Positions 26,542 through 34,733 of a stretch of 64,000 bases of DNA are shown here, one piece after another. Source of the DNA: Rhizohabitans arisaemae. GTDB taxonomy: Bacteria > Actinomycetota > Actinomycetes > Streptosporangiales > Streptosporangiaceae. Positions within the stretch are counted from its first letter, which is position 1; every line of letters starts with the position of its first letter. The position numbers and the translations under genes are program-made. Location of the stretch: positions 930,001 through 994,000 of the forward strand of contig NZ_BLRH01000035.1 in the NCBI RefSeq assembly GCF_025996515.1, read 5' to 3'. The notes under the pieces were generated by a model. It was not told the origin of the DNA and did no database searches. It worked only from the letters and a program-made list of their open reading frames with translations.

Positions 26542-26664
26542 TATAGCGGGATTGAAGCCTGTCGGACGGGAATCGTCAAGCGCTCGTTATCAACCTGTGG
26601 CCGAAAGGAACGGCGGCTCCGCCTCGGCCCGGGACTCGTGATCAACTGCTCTAGCATCGTGCTC

Positions 26665-27120
26665 GTGACGCGATGGCTCGACGACGATGAGCAGCAGACC
26701 TGGCGTGCGTTCCTGATGGGGACCCAGGCGCTGTTCGACGCCCTCGACCGAGAGCTGCAGCGGGACGCGGGGATGCCGCACGCCTACTACCGGATCCTGG
26801 TCGTGCTGTCCGAGGCCCCGGACCGGAGCATGCGGATGAGCACCCTCGCCGAGGCGACCGGCTCCTCGCGCAGCCGCCTCTCCCACGCCGTCACCCGATT
26901 GGAGGCGATGGGCTGGGTCCGGCGGGAGAGCTGCCCGGGTGACCGCCGGGGACAGCTCGCCGTGATCACCGACCGGGGCTACGAGGTTCTCACCCGGGCG
27001 GCCCCCGGACACGTCGAAGGCGTCCGCCGGCACCTGTTCGACCTGCTCACCCCCGAGCAGGTCGGCAGCCTCCGGGAGATCGGCGAGGCGCTCACCCGCG
27101 GGGGGCGGACCCCTTCCTAG
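26665..27120 (+). CDS. MarR-family transcriptional regulator
   Basis: A 151-residue regulator with MarR layout: WRAFLMGTQALFDALDREL dimer helix, HTH (MSTLAEATGSSRSRLSHAV) and wing (SCPGDRRGQLAVITDRG). The start GTG at 26665 gives MTRWLDDDEQ, a common beginning in actinomycete MarR proteins; a GTG at 26659 adds two residues. It is divergent from the sulfonate importer and may be independent of it. Ligand unknown. Confidence 0.87.
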   Translation: MTRWLDDDEQQTWRAFLMGTQALFDALDRELQRDAGMPHAYYRILVVLSEAPDRSMRMSTLAEATGSSRSRLSHAVTRLEAMGWVRRESCPGDRRGQLAVITDRGYEVLTRAAPGHVEGVRRHLFDLLTPEQVGSLREIGEALTRGGRTPS

Positions 27121-27301
27121 CTGTCGAAGCCCGTGGCCGTACGGGCGGATGCCGAGGCTTTGCCCCCACAGGCCGCGGCCGTGCCCGATCGCACCGTCGC
27201 GGCAGGCCGGACCCGCGGGCCCGCAGACCGCGGACGGCGGGCGGGCAATATCGTGGCCTGGTGCCCGGCTCGCGGGATCACGTGGAGAGGAAGTGCAGGA
27301 C

Positions 27302-28051
27302 ATGGAACGTGTCGCCGTCGTCACCGGAGCGGCCCGCGGAATCGGGGCGGCCGTCGCGAGAAGGCTGGCCGCGGACGGCATGGCGGTCGCCGCCCTCGAC
27401 CTGGACGAGGCCGCCTGCGCCGACACCGTGGCGCGGATCGTCTCGGCCGGCGGGACGGCGATCGCGGTCGGCGCGGACGTGAGCGAGGCGGATCGGGTGG
27501 AACGGGCGGTGGAGCGGGTCGTCGCCGAGCTCGGCCCCCCGGTGGTCCTCGTCAACAACGCCGGGATCATCCGCGACAACCTGCTGTTCAAGATGGGCGA
27601 GGAGGACTGGGACCTGGTCATGGGCGTGCACCTCAAAGGCGCCTTCCTGATGACCAAGGCGGTCCAGGGACACATGGTCGACGCGGGGTACGGCCGGATC
27701 GTCAGCCTGTCCAGCACCTCCGCGCTGGGCAACCGGGGGCAGGCCAACTACGCCGCGGCCAAGGCGGGGATCCAAGGGTTCACCAAGACGCTCGCCCTGG
27801 AGCTGGGCCGGTTCGGGGTGACCGCCAACGCGGTCGCGCCCGGCTTCATCGTCACCGAGATGACGGCGTCCACCGCGGCTCGGGTCGGCGTGGAGTTCGA
27901 GGAGTTTCAGCGGGCCGCGACCGCCCAGATCCCGGTGCGGCGGGTCGGCTACCCGGAGGACGTCGCCCACACGGTGTCGTTTCTGGCGAGTGAGGGCGCG
28001 GGGTTCGTCTCCGGACAGGTGATCTACGTGGCGGGTGGACCCCGGGGGTGA
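27302..28051 (+). CDS. short-chain dehydrogenase, FabG-like
   Basis: A 249-residue classical SDR with the NADP(H) site TGAARGIG, NNAG, the catalytic Ser in LSSTSA and YAAAK. Similarity to 3-oxoacyl-ACP reductase (FabG) is strong, so it likely reduces a 3-ketoacyl substrate, but isolated FabG-like genes often have other substrates. ATG 27302 has AGGA upstream. It is followed 48 bases later by a pentapeptide-like gene on the same strand. Confidence 0.88.
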   Translation: MERVAVVTGAARGIGAAVARRLAADGMAVAALDLDEAACADTVARIVSAGGTAIAVGADVSEADRVERAVERVVAELGPPVVLVNNAGIIRDNLLFKMGEEDWDLVMGVHLKGAFLMTKAVQGHMVDAGYGRIVSLSSTSALGNRGQANYAAAKAGIQGFTKTLALELGRFGVTANAVAPGFIVTEMTASTAARVGVEFEEFQRAATAQIPVRRVGYPEDVAHTVSFLASEGAGFVSGQVIYVAGGPRG

Positions 28052-28099
28052 GCTGACAGCGCGCCTTCGGCGACGTACCGTGATGGCGGGAGGGTCGCC

Positions 28100-29524
28100 G
28101 TGTCGATGTGCTCTGCGGAATCCTGTTCGGGTACGGCTGCCACGCCGTACGACCGGTGCCTGGCTCATCTGGATCGAGAGGAACTGGACCGCGCCCTCGC
28201 CGACCTCGGTCCCGGCCGGATGCTCGACGTGCGCGGGGTCGTGATCACGGCCGAGCTGCTCGCCGTGCTGCTCGGCCGCATCGGCCAGGGTCTGGGCCGG
28301 GTGCGTTTCGACGGGGCGGTCATCGCCTGCGACGCCTGGTTCTCCGGCAGGCGCTTCCAGGGCGACGTGTCCTTCGACGGTACCCGGTTCCTCGGGGCCG
28401 CGTCCTTCTACGGTGTGCGCTTCGAGCGCAACGCCTCCTTCCGCGGGGCGCACTTCCTGGGCGCGGCGTCGTTCGCCGACGCGCTTTTCGCCGGGTACGC
28501 CGTCTTCGACCACGCGGTCTTCCACCGGGACGCGGTCGTGAGCGCGGCCGAGTTCACCGAGGGGGCCTCCTACGAGGGCACGGTCTTCGCCGGATACGCC
28601 TGCTTCGACGATTCCCGTTTCGGCAGGGACGGATGGTTCCGCGGGGCCCGGTTCCGGCAGGTCGTGTCGATGAAGGGGACGACGTTCCACCGGGACGCGA
28701 GCTTCGCCGGAGCGGTGTTCGGCGGCCGGGCCTGGCTCGGCCCGATGACGGTGGCCAGGCAGCTCGTGCTCACCCGGGTGCGCAGCACGCGGGCGGTGAC
28801 CGTGGCCGCGGTGGCGACCCGGGTGGACTGCGCCGGCGGGTACTTCGCCGACGGCACCACCCTGCGGCTGCGGCGGGCCGCGCTCCTGCTGGAGAACGCC
28901 GTCCTGGTGGGTACCGTGCGCGTCGAGGGGGCGCCGCGGCCCCTGCCGCGCACCTGCGAGCAGTTGATCGGCGAGGATCGGCAGGCCCTGGTGCTCTCGC
29001 TCCGGGGTGCCCGCCTCGACGACCTCCTCCTCGGCGACGTGGACCTCAGCGGATGCCGGTTCACCGGGCTGGCCCGGCCCGACCGGGTGCGGTTCTCGGG
29101 GAGGGCCGGATTCGCGGATCTGCCCGCGGGGCTGCGGCGGCGGCGCGGCTGGCCTCCGGTGGCCTGGCAGGGCGGGCGCCGGATCCTCGCCGACGAGTTC
29201 ACCGTCCCGTTCGACCCGGCGCAGGTGGCCGCCCTCTACCGGCATCTGGCCGCCGCGCTGCTCCCGGAGGATCGCCGGACCGCCGCGGACTTCCGGTACG
29301 GCGAGATGGAGATCCGGCGCCGGAACGCGCCGCGCCTGATCGAGCGCTGGCGGCTCGGCCTGCACTGGATGCTGTTCGGGTACGGCCTGCGGCTGCGTCG
29401 CGGGCTGGTCTGGCTGCTCATCCTGATGCTGGCGGCCACGTTCGCCACGCTCACCCGGAACGGTGTGGGTTCGGGCCCGACCCGTCCGCACGTTGCCCCG
29501 GGGCTCAGGAGTACGGGTCATTGA
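28100..29524 (+). CDS. pentapeptide-repeat-like membrane protein
   Basis: A 474-residue protein. An N-terminal C-x4-C segment (MCSAESCSGTA) with a later Cys-x-x-His (RCLAH) could bind zinc. Residues about 60-240 form degenerate five-residue repeats with a central Phe (for example ARFRGASF-like units), the signature of a right-handed beta-helix. A further helical part ends in a hydrophobic segment (LVWLLILMLAATFATL), so the C-terminus is probably at the membrane. The GTG start at 28100 has GGGAGGG upstream. Function is unknown; other members include gyrase-binding DNA mimics and structural proteins. Confidence 0.75.
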   Translation: MSMCSAESCSGTAATPYDRCLAHLDREELDRALADLGPGRMLDVRGVVITAELLAVLLGRIGQGLGRVRFDGAVIACDAWFSGRRFQGDVSFDGTRFLGAASFYGVRFERNASFRGAHFLGAASFADALFAGYAVFDHAVFHRDAVVSAAEFTEGASYEGTVFAGYACFDDSRFGRDGWFRGARFRQVVSMKGTTFHRDASFAGAVFGGRAWLGPMTVARQLVLTRVRSTRAVTVAAVATRVDCAGGYFADGTTLRLRRAALLLENAVLVGTVRVEGAPRPLPRTCEQLIGEDRQALVLSLRGARLDDLLLGDVDLSGCRFTGLARPDRVRFSGRAGFADLPAGLRRRRGWPPVAWQGGRRILADEFTVPFDPAQVAALYRHLAAALLPEDRRTAADFRYGEMEIRRRNAPRLIERWRLGLHWMLFGYGLRLRRGLVWLLILMLAATFATLTRNGVGSGPTRPHVAPGLRSTGH

Positions 29525-29636
29525 CGACCGGCTTGCGCCGTGCACTCCATCAGTCGATGCTACTCAATATCAGCATTTAGCTCTTGCATCCGAATTGCCC
29601 GCATAGCCGGGTCTGGGTTGAGAGGGTGGAGCACGC

Positions 29637-29714
29637 ATGGCCAAGCACGCCCGCAAGAAGCGACACCGCCGTAAGAAGAAGGCGAATCACGGCAAGCGAC
29701 CCAATTGTCGCTGA
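29637..29714 (+). CDS. ribosomal protein bL37-like, 25 residues
   Basis: A very short gene encoding MAKHARKKRHRRKKKANH then GKRPNCR. It matches the tiny, very basic actinobacterial 50S protein bL37, whose conserved end is K-A-N-H-G-K-R-P-N. The ribosome-binding site GGTGGAG lies six bases before the ATG, and the composition (13 Lys/Arg of 25) fits an RNA-binding ribosomal protein. Most gene finders miss it because of length. The extra Cys-Arg after PN is unusual compared with the form I remember. Confidence 0.78.
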   Translation: MAKHARKKRHRRKKKANHGKRPNCR

Positions 29715-29774
29715 TTTCCCCCATCTAGGGATAAATTCCCTGATGGCGCTATTTAACAATCGGTGTCATGCTTA

Positions 29775-29804
29775 TTGACATCTCACGGTAGGCACCCCTA
29801 TGTA
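29775..29804 (+). promoter_or_regulatory. candidate sigma-70-type promoter of the methyltransferase gene
   Basis: A consensus -35 box TTGACA (29775-29780) and a -10 box TATGTA (29799-29804) with an 18-base spacer, 41 bases ahead of the methyltransferase ATG. The region is AT-rich for this genome. Confidence 0.55.
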
Positions 29805-29845
29805 AGAGGGGCTGAGAATCAGCCGACCTTCTTGAGTAGGTGGGA

Positions 29846-30523
29846 ATGTCAACAGAATCTGATTCCGTTTCCGGGGAAACGCAGGCCCGGTTCGAACACC
29901 GGGCCCTGCAAGCCGGGGCTTTCGACCGGATCGGCGTCCGGTACGACGAGGCCTTCCCCCACAAGGAGGGCCAGCTCGCCGCCGGGGAGTGGCTGCTGAG
30001 CCGGCTCGGCCCCGGCGCCCGGGTACTCGACGTCGGATGCGGCACGGGCGTTCCCACCGCCAAGAGACTGGCGGACGCCGGACTCCTGGTCACCGGGATC
30101 GACATCTCGCCGGTCATGCTGGAGCTGGCGAGGGAGAACGTCCCCGAGGCCAAGTTCCTCGAACTCGACCTGCTCGACCTCGATCCGGTGCAGGAGGGCT
30201 TCGACGCGGTTGTCGCGTTCTTCTCGCTGCTCATGCTGCCCCGCCGGGACATCCTGCCCGCCCTGCGGCGGCTGAACGAGATGCTGGTCCCGGGTGGGCT
30301 GCTCTCCCTCAGCATGGTCGAGATCGATCTGGACGACGTCCCCTTCCAGTTTCTCGGGGCCCCGGTCCGGGTGACCGGCTACCTCAGGGACGACCTGAGG
30401 GCGGTCGTGGAGGAGGCCGGGTTCACCGTGCTGGAGGAGAACGCGATCTCCTACGCGCCCGCCACCATGCAGGCCCCGCCGGAGATCCAGCTGTTTGTGA
30501 ACTGCAGAAAAGGTGCGTCCTGA
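29846..30523 (+). CDS. class I SAM-dependent methyltransferase
   Basis: A 225-residue Rossmann-fold methyltransferase. Motif I is VLDVGCGTGVPTAKRLA, followed by GIDISPVMLELA and the post-II segment FDAVVAFFSLLML. Substrate unknown. ATG 29846 has GGTGGGA directly upstream. It is followed after 23 bases by the GAF-SpoIIE protein on the same strand, so the two are likely co-transcribed. Confidence 0.9.
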   Translation: MSTESDSVSGETQARFEHRALQAGAFDRIGVRYDEAFPHKEGQLAAGEWLLSRLGPGARVLDVGCGTGVPTAKRLADAGLLVTGIDISPVMLELARENVPEAKFLELDLLDLDPVQEGFDAVVAFFSLLMLPRRDILPALRRLNEMLVPGGLLSLSMVEIDLDDVPFQFLGAPVRVTGYLRDDLRAVVEEAGFTVLEENAISYAPATMQAPPEIQLFVNCRKGAS

Positions 30524-30546
30524 CGATCCGGACAGGAAGGGTTGGC

Positions 30547-32130
30547 GTGTCTGCGGATCTACGCGACAGCCTGGTTTTTCTGAGCCAGGCCACCGGTGCG
30601 ATCGGCTCCAGTGTGGATCCGGAGGAGGCGGGCGCCCGGCTGCGTGAGGCGGTGGTGCCGATCCTCGCGGACCGGGCGGCCGTCTACCTCGCCGGCCACC
30701 TGGTGTCCGCGGAGGAGACCCGGCCCGACGTACCGCAGCCGTACCGGCGTCGGACCGGGGACCCCTCAGGCGATCTTGGATCGTTCTACGAGGTGCTCCT
30801 CCCCGCCGAGCTGGTCGTCTGCTCGCCGTGCGACAACCCGCTCACCAAGGCGCTCGTCACCGGGCGCCCGGTCGTGGAGGAATCCCTGCTCGCGGTCCCG
30901 CTCCGGGTCCGCGACCAGAGCCTCGGGCTCGTCGTGCTGCTCCGCTACCCCGGCGGCAGCCCGTTCACCGACCTTGATCTGCTCGTCGCCACGCAGCTCA
31001 CGGAGGCGGCTGCCCTCGCCATGCACCACACCGACCTGCACCGCAGGCACCGGGTCGCGGTGGAGACGCTGGTCCGCGGCCTCCATCCGAGCAGTCCGCC
31101 CAGGCTCTCCGGAGTGGAGATCGCCTACCGGTACCAGCCGGGGAGTGAGACGGCGCGGGTCGGGGGCGACTGGTTCGACGTGATCCCGCTTCCCGGCGGC
31201 AGGGTGGCCCTGGTCGTCGGGGACGTCATGGGCCACGGGCTGAGCGCCGCCGTGATCATGGGCCAGCTCCGCACCTCGGTGCAGACCCTCGCCTCGCTCG
31301 ACATGCCGCCGGAGGAGGTGCTGCGCTCCCTGGACGAGACCGCCCAGCGGCTCGCGGCGCAGTCCATGACCACCTGTGTCTACTGCGTCTACGACCCGGT
31401 GCTGCGGCGGTGCACGATCGCCAACGCCGGCCACATGCGTCCCATCCTGGTGCACGAGGACGGCAGGACCGAACTGATCTCGACGCCGCCCGGTCTCCCC
31501 ATCGGCCTGGGGCGCCCGCCGTTCGAGACGATCGAGATCGCGGCGGACGACGACTGCCAGCTCGTCCTGTACACCGACGGCCTGGTCGAGGCGCGGGGAC
31601 AGGACATCGACACCGGTGTCGAGACGGTGTGCCGGAAACTCACGGCCGGGCAGGCCGGTCGGCTCGAAGACCTCTGCGACGACCTCATGCCCGAGCAGCG
31701 GACCGACGACGTCACGCTGCTCATGGTCCGTTTCCGCGGCATAGCCAGCGGCAACGTCGCCAACTGGTATCTGGAGCCCCAGGCCCGTACCCCGAGCCGG
31801 GTCCGGCGGATGGTCGGCAGGGCCCTCGCCGAGTGGAAACTGGACGAGCTCATCCCGAGCGCCGCGCTGCTCGCGAGCGAGCTCGTCACCAACGCGGTGC
31901 GCTTCGCCTCCAAGCCGATCGGGATCCGCCTGATCCGCACCGATGTGCTCCTGTGCGAGGTCACCGACGACGACCACCGGCTGCCCCAGGTCAAGAGCCC
32001 GATGCCGACGGACGAGGACGGCAGGGGCCTGCGGCTCGTCAGCGAGCTCGCCGAACGCTGGGGGGCGAACCGGGTGGTGGGCGGCAAGGTCGTCTGGTTC
32101 TCCCTCGGCATCCCCGAGGACCGGTTCTGA
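30547..32130 (+). CDS. GAF-SpoIIE phosphatase-HATPase fusion
   Basis: A 527-residue cytoplasmic protein. A GAF-like sensor (about 10-160) is followed by a SpoIIE/RsbU phosphatase domain (about 185-395: GGDWFDVIPL, VGDVMGHGLSAA, NAGHMRPIL, LYTDGLVEA, RTDDVTLLM) and a C-terminal anti-sigma-type histidine-kinase-like ATPase (ASELVTNAVRFA to GRGLRLVSEL). The phosphatase and the kinase are the opposing enzymes of a partner-switch pathway, here in one chain, as in many actinomycete proteins. GTG 30547 is chosen with GGAAGGG upstream. It precedes a RamR-like regulator. Confidence 0.88.
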   Translation: MSADLRDSLVFLSQATGAIGSSVDPEEAGARLREAVVPILADRAAVYLAGHLVSAEETRPDVPQPYRRRTGDPSGDLGSFYEVLLPAELVVCSPCDNPLTKALVTGRPVVEESLLAVPLRVRDQSLGLVVLLRYPGGSPFTDLDLLVATQLTEAAALAMHHTDLHRRHRVAVETLVRGLHPSSPPRLSGVEIAYRYQPGSETARVGGDWFDVIPLPGGRVALVVGDVMGHGLSAAVIMGQLRTSVQTLASLDMPPEEVLRSLDETAQRLAAQSMTTCVYCVYDPVLRRCTIANAGHMRPILVHEDGRTELISTPPGLPIGLGRPPFETIEIAADDDCQLVLYTDGLVEARGQDIDTGVETVCRKLTAGQAGRLEDLCDDLMPEQRTDDVTLLMVRFRGIASGNVANWYLEPQARTPSRVRRMVGRALAEWKLDELIPSAALLASELVTNAVRFASKPIGIRLIRTDVLLCEVTDDDHRLPQVKSPMPTDEDGRGLRLVSELAERWGANRVVGGKVVWFSLGIPEDRF

Positions 32131-32222
32131 CCGCGCCGCGATTTCCGTGCCCCGCGCGTGATTGACGGTCGGATGTGGGTAGACGCGGCGTGGGGTCGAC
32201 GGGACACCGACGAGGAGGCGCC

Positions 32223-32885
32223 TTGATACGTGTGCTGATCGCCGAGGACATGCACCTGATTCGCGGGGCCTTGGCGGCTCTGCTCGGCCGGGAGGACGAT
32301 CTGGAGGTCGTCGCGGAGCTTGCGGACGCCGCTGAGCTGGTACGGCGGGCGCGGGCCACCCGGCCCGACGTCGCGTTGATCGACATAGGGCTCCCGGGTC
32401 AGGACGGGATCAGCGCCGCGGCCGAGCTGCAGGTCCGGGTGCCCGGCTGCAGGTCGGTGATCTTGACCGGGTTCGGCACCCCGGCGGCGCTCCGGCGGGC
32501 CCTTGCGGCGGGCGTGCACGGGTTCGTGGTCAAGGACGTGCCCTCCGAGGAACTCGCCCGATGCGTCCGCAGGGTGGCGCGGGGAGAACGGGTCATCGAC
32601 CCCGCCCTCGCGGTCGCCGCGCTGAGCGGCGAGGACAGCCCGCTCACCGCCAGGGAGCTGGACGTCCTGCGGATCGCCGCGGAGGGCGCCGCGGTGGGTG
32701 AGGTGGCCAGGCGGCTCTACCTCTCCGAAGGGACGGTGCGCAACTATCTCGCCCGGATCATCGGCAAGGTCGGGGCACGCACCCGGGTCGAGGCGATCAT
32801 GATCGCCCGGGACGAGGGCTGGCTCTGGCCCGCCGACGGCCGGAACCCGGGACTGGTCCGGGCCCGGCCCTCACGCATCCGCTAG
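32223..32885 (+). CDS. RamR/AmfR-like response regulator
   Basis: A 220-residue regulator with receiver (LIAEDMHLIRG, phospho-Asp in LIDIGLPG, Lys in VVKDV) and LuxR HTH (SPLTARELDVLRIAAEG to EGTVRNYLARI, ending ARDEGWLWP). It closely resembles RamR/AmfR, the activators of the SapB/AmfS lanthipeptide operon in Streptomyces, and it lies beside such an operon here. The TTG at 32223 follows GAGGAGG by five bases. Its stop faces the ABC transporter stop, 14 bases apart. Control of the lanthipeptide genes is inferred. Confidence 0.87.
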   Translation: MIRVLIAEDMHLIRGALAALLGREDDLEVVAELADAAELVRRARATRPDVALIDIGLPGQDGISAAAELQVRVPGCRSVILTGFGTPAALRRALAAGVHGFVVKDVPSEELARCVRRVARGERVIDPALAVAALSGEDSPLTARELDVLRIAAEGAAVGEVARRLYLSEGTVRNYLARIIGKVGARTRVEAIMIARDEGWLWPADGRNPGLVRARPSRIR

Positions 32886-32899
32886 GCGCGCGGCGGACG

Positions 32900-34651
32900 T
32901 CAGGCGGGGGAGGGGCTCGCGGTCCGCCAGTGCCCGACGAGGTCGGCGTAGAGCGGCGATTCGGAGATCAGCCGCTCGTGGACGCCGAGCGAGACGCGGG
33001 TGCCGTCCATCACCAGGATGTGCCGCGCCCGAGCCGCCGAGGTGAGGCGGTGGGCGATCACGATGAGCGCACCGCCGCGCCGGGCGAACGCCTCCTCGGC
33101 GCGGGCCTCGGCGGCCGGGTCCAGGTGGCAGGTGGCCTCGTCCAGGACGACCAGCCGGGCCGGCGCGAGGTAGGCGCGAACCAGGGCGATCAGCTGCCGT
33201 TCCCCGGCGGACAGGGCGCCGGGGTCGACCTGCGCGTGCAGGCCGCCGAGCCGCCGCACCAGCTCGGCGCCGCCGACGGCCTCGGCGGCCCGCTCGATCG
33301 CCGGCGCCGGCGTGCCGGGGGCGTGGTAGAGGAGGTTTTCGGCGAGCGAGCCGCGGAAGACGTACGCCTGCTGGGGGATTAGGACCCGGGCGTGCGCCAT
33401 GGCCGGGCCGGTGGGGGAGCCGTCGACGAGGATCTCCCCGCGCTGCGGCCGGAGTACCCCGGCGATCAGGGCGGCGAGGGTGGACTTGCCGATCCCGCTG
33501 GGACCGACCACGGCGATGTGGTCGCCGTCGTGGACCGTCAGATCCAGCCCCGAGACGACCGGTTCCGCGCCCGCGCCGTAGGCGAAGACGACCCCGCGCA
33601 GCTCCAGCCGGGGCGCCGCGCCCACCGGGACCGAGCCGTCCGGCGCGGCGGAGAGCGCGGTGGAGGGAGCGGTGGAGGCCGGGCGGCATTCGGTCTCCAG
33701 GATCCGGTCGAGGGTGACCGCGAGCCGTACCCCGCTCACTCCGAGGCCCTGGACGAGCGAGCCGAGCGTGGGGGTGAGGGACTGCATGACGAAGGCGAGC
33801 GCGCCCAGGATCACCCCGGGCCCGGCCCCCTCGCGGATCAGCCAGGGGGTCCCCGCCAGCAGGAGCAGGACGGGCAGCCATCCTCCGACGGCGAGCGCCA
33901 GGGTCCGGACCGCGGTGAGCCGGGCCAGGACGTGCGCGGCCCGCGCCTGGCGCCGTACCGCCGACCCGACCGTGGCGCGCGTCCGGTCGGCCGCCCCGCA
34001 CGCGGTGATGTCGCGCAGCCCGGCGACCATGGTCGCGACCGACTCGGCGGTGTTCTCGTCGGCCAGGATGAACGCCCGCTGGCGGCCGGCGAGGGCGGGC
34101 AGCGAGGCGAGGAAGAGCACCAGCCCGACCAGGAACGGCGGCAGCACCAGGACCAGGACCTCGGGCATGAGGGTGAGCAGGCCGAGCACCACGCTCACCA
34201 AGGTGAAGACGAACGTCCGGACCACCGTGATCACCGCCGCGTAGGAGTCGCGGGCGAGCTCCACCTGGTGGCTCATCCGGGACACGGCGGCGGTGTCGGC
34301 CCGATCCCCCGGGGTCCCGGCCCGGCTCAGCGTTCCGCCGACGATCCGGCTCAGCAGATCGTCGCGGAACGGTTCGACGACCGAGGCCAGCAGCAGGAGG
34401 ATCTGCCGCGCGCCGACCGCGGCCACGGCCCAGGAGGCGCCGAGCACCGCGAGCCAGCCGAGGCCGGTGAGCGGGCGCCCGGCGGCGAACCCGTCGTCGA
34501 CGGCCCGGGCGACGGCGTGCCCCGTGGTGAAGGCGGGCAGCGCCTCGGCCGTGGACCAGAGCAGGAACGGCACGAGCAGGGACGGCCGCCGGCGGATCGG
34601 CGTGATGACGATGTCGAGGATCCGACCGCAGTGGGCGAGACCGCCGATCAT
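32900..34651 (-). CDS. lanthipeptide ABC exporter, half-transporter 2
   Basis: A 583-residue fusion of six membrane helices with an ATPase. Walker A is VGPSGIGKST, signature LSAGERQLIAL and Walker B LVVLDEATCHLD, with a full catalytic Glu. It corresponds to the second of the paired AmfA/AmfB (RamA/RamB) half-transporters and should form a heterodimer with the gene upstream to export the modified peptide. The ATG at 34651 has GGGAGG five bases upstream, so the longer open frame is not used. Confidence 0.88.
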   Translation of the reverse strand: MIGGLAHCGRILDIVITPIRRRPSLLVPFLLWSTAEALPAFTTGHAVARAVDDGFAAGRPLTGLGWLAVLGASWAVAAVGARQILLLLASVVEPFRDDLLSRIVGGTLSRAGTPGDRADTAAVSRMSHQVELARDSYAAVITVVRTFVFTLVSVVLGLLTLMPEVLVLVLPPFLVGLVLFLASLPALAGRQRAFILADENTAESVATMVAGLRDITACGAADRTRATVGSAVRRQARAAHVLARLTAVRTLALAVGGWLPVLLLLAGTPWLIREGAGPGVILGALAFVMQSLTPTLGSLVQGLGVSGVRLAVTLDRILETECRPASTAPSTALSAAPDGSVPVGAAPRLELRGVVFAYGAGAEPVVSGLDLTVHDGDHIAVVGPSGIGKSTLAALIAGVLRPQRGEILVDGSPTGPAMAHARVLIPQQAYVFRGSLAENLLYHAPGTPAPAIERAAEAVGGAELVRRLGGLHAQVDPGALSAGERQLIALVRAYLAPARLVVLDEATCHLDPAAEARAEEAFARRGGALIVIAHRLTSAARARHILVMDGTRVSLGVHERLISESPLYADLVGHWRTASPSPA

Positions 34652-34733
34652 GAGGCCTCCCTGGGGGTTGGGCGCGGGGCCGCGACCTCCCGGCGACCAC
34701 GGGACGGGTACGGCCGCACGGTGGACGCGGGGA

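Noticed and set aside
29787-29845. Possible TPP riboswitch (CTGAGA after a CCCCT/AGGGG stem) with a start-stop ATGTAA
   Set aside because: The rest of the conserved TPP core is missing and a good promoter overlaps the stem, so the transcript probably begins after it. The gene downstream is a methyltransferase with no clear thiamine link.
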